Below, in pieces: positions 6,021 through 9,324 of a DNA stretch of 9,324 nucleotides. The translations under genes were made by a program, and so were the position numbers. Source of the stretch: Candidatus Kaiserbacteria bacterium (lineage in GTDB: Bacteria > Patescibacteriota > Minisyncoccia > Phycocordibacterales > UBA918). Numbering within the stretch: position 1 is the stretch's first letter; every line of letters starts with the position of its first letter. The DNA is taken from assembly GCA_003245875.1 (NCBI GenBank), contig QKBW01000051.1, forward strand, positions 1-9,324. Reading direction: 5' to 3'. Under the pieces are notes generated by a model, which worked only from the letters and a program-made list of their open reading frames with translations, was not told the DNA's origin and searched no databases.

Positions 6021-6072
6021 CCCCGACGAACCCCGGCGGTCCCCCGCCCTCGGTTCGTCGGGGTTTGTTTTT
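6021..6072 (+). terminator. Second, nested GC-rich hairpin with U-tract (tandem terminator)
   Basis: A perfect 12-bp stem (6021-6032 with 6052-6063; left arm CCCCGACGAACC) encloses a second 5-bp stem GGCGG/CCGCC (6035-6039 with 6044-6048) around TCCC. TTTGTTTTT follows on the plus strand, so it reads as a rightward terminator, 20 bp after the previous one. No gene starts between the two. It could serve as a back-up terminator protecting rpoC from antisense transcription. Confidence 0.72.
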
Positions 6073-6137
6073 ATCATCTCCATAACCAATCTAACTTGTC
6101 GTATATGATAAGTTGAAGGTGACTTATAAAATTGTAA

Positions 6138-6172
6138 CAAAACAGCCGCGGGCGAAGCCCGCGGCTGTTTTG
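6138..6172 (-). terminator. Rho-independent terminator of rpoC (end of the rpoC transcription unit)
   Basis: A perfect 16-bp stem (6138-6153 with 6157-6172) with a three-base loop (TTC on the minus strand) begins 19 bp after the rpoC stop codon. The minus strand ends the stem with TTTTG and continues TTACAATTTTAT. The AAAA/TTTT arms would also give some termination for rightward transcription. The rest of 5942-6191 holds only the other two hairpins and AT-rich DNA without a credible gene. Confidence 0.9.
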
Positions 6173-6191
6173 CTTTATTTCTCTTTAGAAA

Positions 6192-9100
6192 TTACTCCTC
6201 GTCTACCGGCTGTACGCTCTTTACCATTTCCGCCTTTTCTGAACCTGCAAATCCGGTACCGGCTGGGATCAAGCGGCCAATGATAACGTTCTCCATCAAA
6301 CCGGCCAGGTTGTCATCACTACCGCGCACGGCGGCGTTGATGAGCACACGGGTCGTGTTTTGGAAGGACGCAGCGGATAGGAAGCTCTTGCGTGAAAGTG
6401 AACTCTCGGTAATACCGGTGATCATCTTCTCTGCCTTTGCCACCTCTTTTCCTTCAGCCTTGAGCTTGTTGTTGGTATCAACCAAGATCCACTCTTCCAC
6501 CACATCCCCTACCGTGAAGTGTGAGTCGCCGGCGCTTGAGATCTTCACCCGGCTCATCATTTGCTTCACAATAAGCTCAATGTGCTTGCGTGAAATGGTC
6601 ACACCTTGGAGCTCGTAGATCTTGTTGATCTCAGAAATGATGTAATCCTGGGTTACTTCTACCCCACCAAACTTAAAGAGTTCGGGTAAGTGCGCAGAAC
6701 CGTCAGTCATCAACTGACCAGCATGCACGGTGTCGCCCTTGGAAACCAAGACCACACGACGAGCTGGCACCTCATATTCAACATTATCCTTCTTCTTTGG
6801 TGCACCCTCTGCTGTCATGTCCGGAGCAACTACGATCACATGACCATGTCCCTCACGGCGTACATCAGCGACGATACCGGTATGCTTAGCAACTACAGCT
6901 GGAATCTTTGGCTGACGCTTCTCAAAGACCTCTTCCACACGTGGAAGACCCTGGGTCACGTCTCCACCAACCTGAGCTGCACCACCGGCGTGCTTCGTGT
7001 TCATTGTGAGCTGTGTACCCGGTTCACCGATCGCCTGTGCGGCCACTGTTCCGACTGCCTCACCAATATCAACTAAACGGTTTGTTGTCAGGTCGATACC
7101 GTAACACTGCTGACAAACTCCACGCAATGTCTTACAGGTCATTGGTGAACGTACTACCACTGACTCACAGGTACTCTCTTCGATGGCGATAGCATCGCGG
7201 CGAGAAAGCATGTGTCCCTTGGTAAAGAGCACATTTCCCTTCGTGTCAGCAGCATCTTCAGCCAAGATGCGACCCTTGATCGCCTTGGCAAATGAGATCT
7301 CAATACCAGAAGCGGAAATACGACTGATCTTAGTACCTTGTTTGGTCTTACAATCGTGCTCGGTCACGATAGCGTCTTGCGCTACCACGAAGAGACGTCG
7401 TGTCAGGTAACCAGCCTTGGCAGTCTGGAGTGCCGTGTCGGCAAGACCTTTACGCGAACCGTGTGTAGTGTTGAAGTACTCGATTGGTGAGAGGCCTTCC
7501 TTCATAGAAGAGATAACCGGGGTTTCCAGCGTCTCACCTCGTGTGTTCACGATAAGACCCTTCATACCAGCCATCATGGCAATCTGTCCCATTGAACCTC
7601 GCGCACCAGACTTCCACATCTCAAAGGCAGAACCGCCTTCGTCGAGTGTCTCCGGCAGCAGTGCTTCAATATCACCCTTTGCCTTGTGCCAGATGGTCAC
7701 GATCATACGACGACGTTCATCGCGTGAGATCAAACCATCATTGAAGTAGTTATGGACCTCACGTTCTTGATCGCGAGCAGCGGCGACGATAGCAGCCTTA
7801 CCTTCCGGCACCACCACTTCATCAATACCCCATGTGGTACCTGAAACAGTTGCATACTTGAAACCAAATCGCTTCAAGCGGTCAACAATTGGAGGCACTG
7901 CATCGGTGCCCTGATCATCAATAATGTCGATAATGATCTGGAACAAAATCTTCTGTGTGATGACTTCATTGATAAAGTCATGATCACTTGGCAATACTGA
8001 GTTGAAGAGCAAACGGCCAACGGTCGTTTCAAACAACTGTCCTTCAAACTGCTTGTACTTTGGTGTATCAGTAGCCAGTACTTTGACCTTGGCACGGAAG
8101 TCGATCAGGCCATAGTCGTAGGCGTTGATCGCATCATTTGGTGAGGAAAAATACTTTCCTTCACCCTTAGCACCGGCAATTTCCTTGGTCATCCAGTATG
8201 CACCGAGTGCCATATCCAACAGCTTTTCAGACACAACCGGCTCTGAGCTACCCGGCTTAAGGATGTTCTTGTTAGCCGAGATGATCTCACGTGCCTCCAT
8301 CTGCGCCTCTTCACCCAATGGTACATGCACAGCCATCTGGTCACCGTCGAAGTCAGCGTTGAACGCACGACAAACGAGTGGGTGCACCTGAATAGCGTTA
8401 CCCTCGATCAGTACCGGACGAAATGCCTGGATACCCTGACGGTGCAGTGTTGGCGCACGGTTGAGGAGCACGTGTTTGTCACGAATGACATTTTCAAGAA
8501 TTGCCCATACCTCTGGTACACCATCTTCAATAAGACGACCGGCACCACGAATGTTGTACGCGAGCTCCTGCTTCAAAAGCTCAGCGATCACAAATGGGCG
8601 GAAGAGCTCGAGCGCCATATGCTTCGGCAGTCCACACTCATCGAGATCAAGTTCCGGACCGATCACGATCACTGAACGACCTGAGTAGTCAACACGCTTA
8701 CCGAGCAAGTTCTGGCGGAAATAACCCTGCTTGCTCTTAAGATAGTCAGACAGTGACTTCAGTGGACGGCGTTGTGCAGCACTCATTGCTGAGTAAGCAC
8801 CATTGCCGTGACGAATAGAGTTGTCGATCAACGCATCGACAGCCTCTTGCAAGATACGCTTCTCGTTACGGAGAATCACATCCGGTGCCTGAATGTCGAT
8901 CAGCTTCTTCAAGCGGTTGTTACGGTTGATGACGCGACGGTAGAGGTCGTTAAGGTCAGAACTCGCGTGACGACCGCCTTCAAGTGCCACCATTGGACGA
9001 AGTGCCGGTGGAATAACCGGAATACGAGTCAAGAACATCCACTCCGGACGCACCTCTGCATGAATCATGCCACGAATCAGTGAGAGTCGCTTGTCGAGTT

Positions 9101-9324
9101 TGGCGCGCTCTGCAGCTCCAGCCTTTTCTCGCTCTGCTTCCAAGTTGTCACGCAACTTCAGCAAGTCAATATTTTTAAATAATTCATACACACTCTCCGC
9201 ACCAATCTTGGCTTCGAAGAGATTAGAGTATTTCATTGAGAACTTGTGGTAGCTGTTCTCGTCCAAGACAACACCCTGGCGAATGGACTCGATGTCACGC
9301 TTGGTTTCCTCCATGCGTGCCTTA
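6192..9324 (-). CDS. rpoC: DNA-directed RNA polymerase subunit beta-prime, 5'-truncated by window edge
   Basis: This is the catalytic large subunit of RNA polymerase. The visible part is about 1043 residues; the frame stays open to the right edge (K-A-R before the Met codon at 9314), so the true start and first zinc ribbon lie outside. Counting from that Met: clamp/dock regions, GKRVDYSGRSVI (205-216), the Mg2+ site NADFDGDQ with Asp321, 323 and 325, bridge-helix SGARGS (569-574), second zinc ribbon Cys655, Cys727, Cys734 and Cys737 with E. coli spacing in the last three, the trigger loop after GEPGTQLT (763-770), and the C-terminal NVIIGRLIPAGTGF (1009-1022). The trigger helix reads MNTKH (771-775) where E. 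coli has MRTFH. The protein is too short after the active site to hold the E. coli SI3 insert. The gene probably follows rpoB outside the window and is the last gene of its unit, ending at a strong hairpin. Confidence 0.97.
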   Translation of the reverse strand, partial: KARMEETKRDIESIRQGVVLDENSYHKFSMKYSNLFEAKIGAESVYELFKNIDLLKLRDNLEAEREKAGAAERAKLDKRLSLIRGMIHAEVRPEWMFLTRIPVIPPALRPMVALEGGRHASSDLNDLYRRVINRNNRLKKLIDIQAPDVILRNEKRILQEAVDALIDNSIRHGNGAYSAMSAAQRRPLKSLSDYLKSKQGYFRQNLLGKRVDYSGRSVIVIGPELDLDECGLPKHMALELFRPFVIAELLKQELAYNIRGAGRLIEDGVPEVWAILENVIRDKHVLLNRAPTLHRQGIQAFRPVLIEGNAIQVHPLVCRAFNADFDGDQMAVHVPLGEEAQMEAREIISANKNILKPGSSEPVVSEKLLDMALGAYWMTKEIAGAKGEGKYFSSPNDAINAYDYGLIDFRAKVKVLATDTPKYKQFEGQLFETTVGRLLFNSVLPSDHDFINEVITQKILFQIIIDIIDDQGTDAVPPIVDRLKRFGFKYATVSGTTWGIDEVVVPEGKAAIVAAARDQEREVHNYFNDGLISRDERRRMIVTIWHKAKGDIEALLPETLDEGGSAFEMWKSGARGSMGQIAMMAGMKGLIVNTRGETLETPVISSMKEGLSPIEYFNTTHGSRKGLADTALQTAKAGYLTRRLFVVAQDAIVTEHDCKTKQGTKISRISASGIEISFAKAIKGRILAEDAADTKGNVLFTKGHMLSRRDAIAIEESTCESVVVRSPMTCKTLRGVCQQCYGIDLTTNRLVDIGEAVGTVAAQAIGEPGTQLTMNTKHAGGAAQVGGDVTQGLPRVEEVFEKRQPKIPAVVAKHTGIVADVRREGHGHVIVVAPDMTAEGAPKKKDNVEYEVPARRVVLVSKGDTVHAGQLMTDGSAHLPELFKFGGVEVTQDYIISEINKIYELQGVTISRKHIELIVKQMMSRVKISSAGDSHFTVGDVVEEWILVDTNNKLKAEGKEVAKAEKMITGITESSLSRKSFLSAASFQNTTRVLINAAVRGSDDNLAGLMENVIIGRLIPAGTGFAGSEKAEMVKSVQPVDEE

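Noticed and set aside
6021..6063. Integron attC site, REP element or tRNA-like fold
   Set aside because: The stem is perfect and followed by a U-tract, there are no RYYYAAC/GTTRRRY core sites, no second copy in the window and no cloverleaf; a terminator explains it better.
5910..6116. Plus-strand 68-codon frame overlapping the end of the small gene
   Set aside because: It runs through two terminator hairpins and has no ribosome binding site.
6088..6137. Promoter-like AT-rich DNA with TATATGAT and TTATAAAA
   Set aside because: No -35 box lies at suitable spacing on either strand and no gene follows in the right direction.
9312..9314. Met codon at 9314 as the true start of rpoC
   Set aside because: The frame remains open to the window edge and the sequence begins at the equivalent of about residue 140 of E. 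coli RpoC, without the first zinc ribbon, so it is an internal Met.

Overview
The window looks like part of the chromosome of a bacterium with a small, compact genome. My best guess is a Patescibacteria/CPR lineage of the Parcubacteria type. This is inferred from a DnaG whose zinc-ribbon positions read S-T-C-T instead of C-H-C-C, a primary sigma factor with a long lysine-rich N-terminal tail, and an RpoC too short to carry the large insertion of the E. coli protein. There is no rRNA or marker gene that fixes the phylum. All genes read well in the standard bacterial code (stops TAA, TAG, TAA, TAA, TAA). I see no insertion sequence, CRISPR array, tRNA or rRNA.

Layout. 1-97: short leader with a plausible sigma-70 promoter. 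98-2179 (+): CPA1/NhaP-type cation:proton antiporter with a long cytoplasmic helical tail. 2177-2221: a near-perfect bidirectional terminator that includes the antiporter stop codon and separates it from the convergent sigma-factor gene. 2225-3583 (-): rpoD/sigA. 3584-3764: rpoD promoter, a leader hairpin and two competing hairpins behind dnaG. 3765-5510 (-): dnaG. 5511-5611: divergent promoter region with a strong rightward TTGACA/TATTAT promoter whose spacer contains an (AT)6 tract. 5612-5941 (+): an unrecognised 109-residue protein with an excellent promoter, ribosome binding site and terminator. 5942-6191: 250 bp without a gene, holding two rightward hairpin terminators and the leftward rpoC terminator. 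6192-9324 (-): the C-terminal three quarters of rpoC, running off the right edge.

How the genes relate. Three of the five genes are core information-processing genes: primase, primary sigma factor and RNA polymerase beta-prime. The dnaG-rpoD order is the core of the macromolecular synthesis operon known from other bacteria (rpsU-dnaG-rpoD in enterobacteria, dnaG-sigA in Bacillus), but rpsU is absent here and a small unknown gene diverges in its place. Sigma regions 2.4 and 4.2 are canonical, which agrees with the TTGACA/TATAAT-like promoters in the window.

Most interesting points: (1) the well-expressed-looking unknown small gene with a dinucleotide repeat inside its promoter spacer; (2) trigger-loop substitutions in RpoC, with Asn and Lys where E. 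coli has Arg933 and Phe935; (3) loss of three of four zinc ligands in DnaG; (4) the histone-like Lys tail of RpoD, flanked by an exact in-frame 19-bp direct repeat and full of A6-A8 coding runs.
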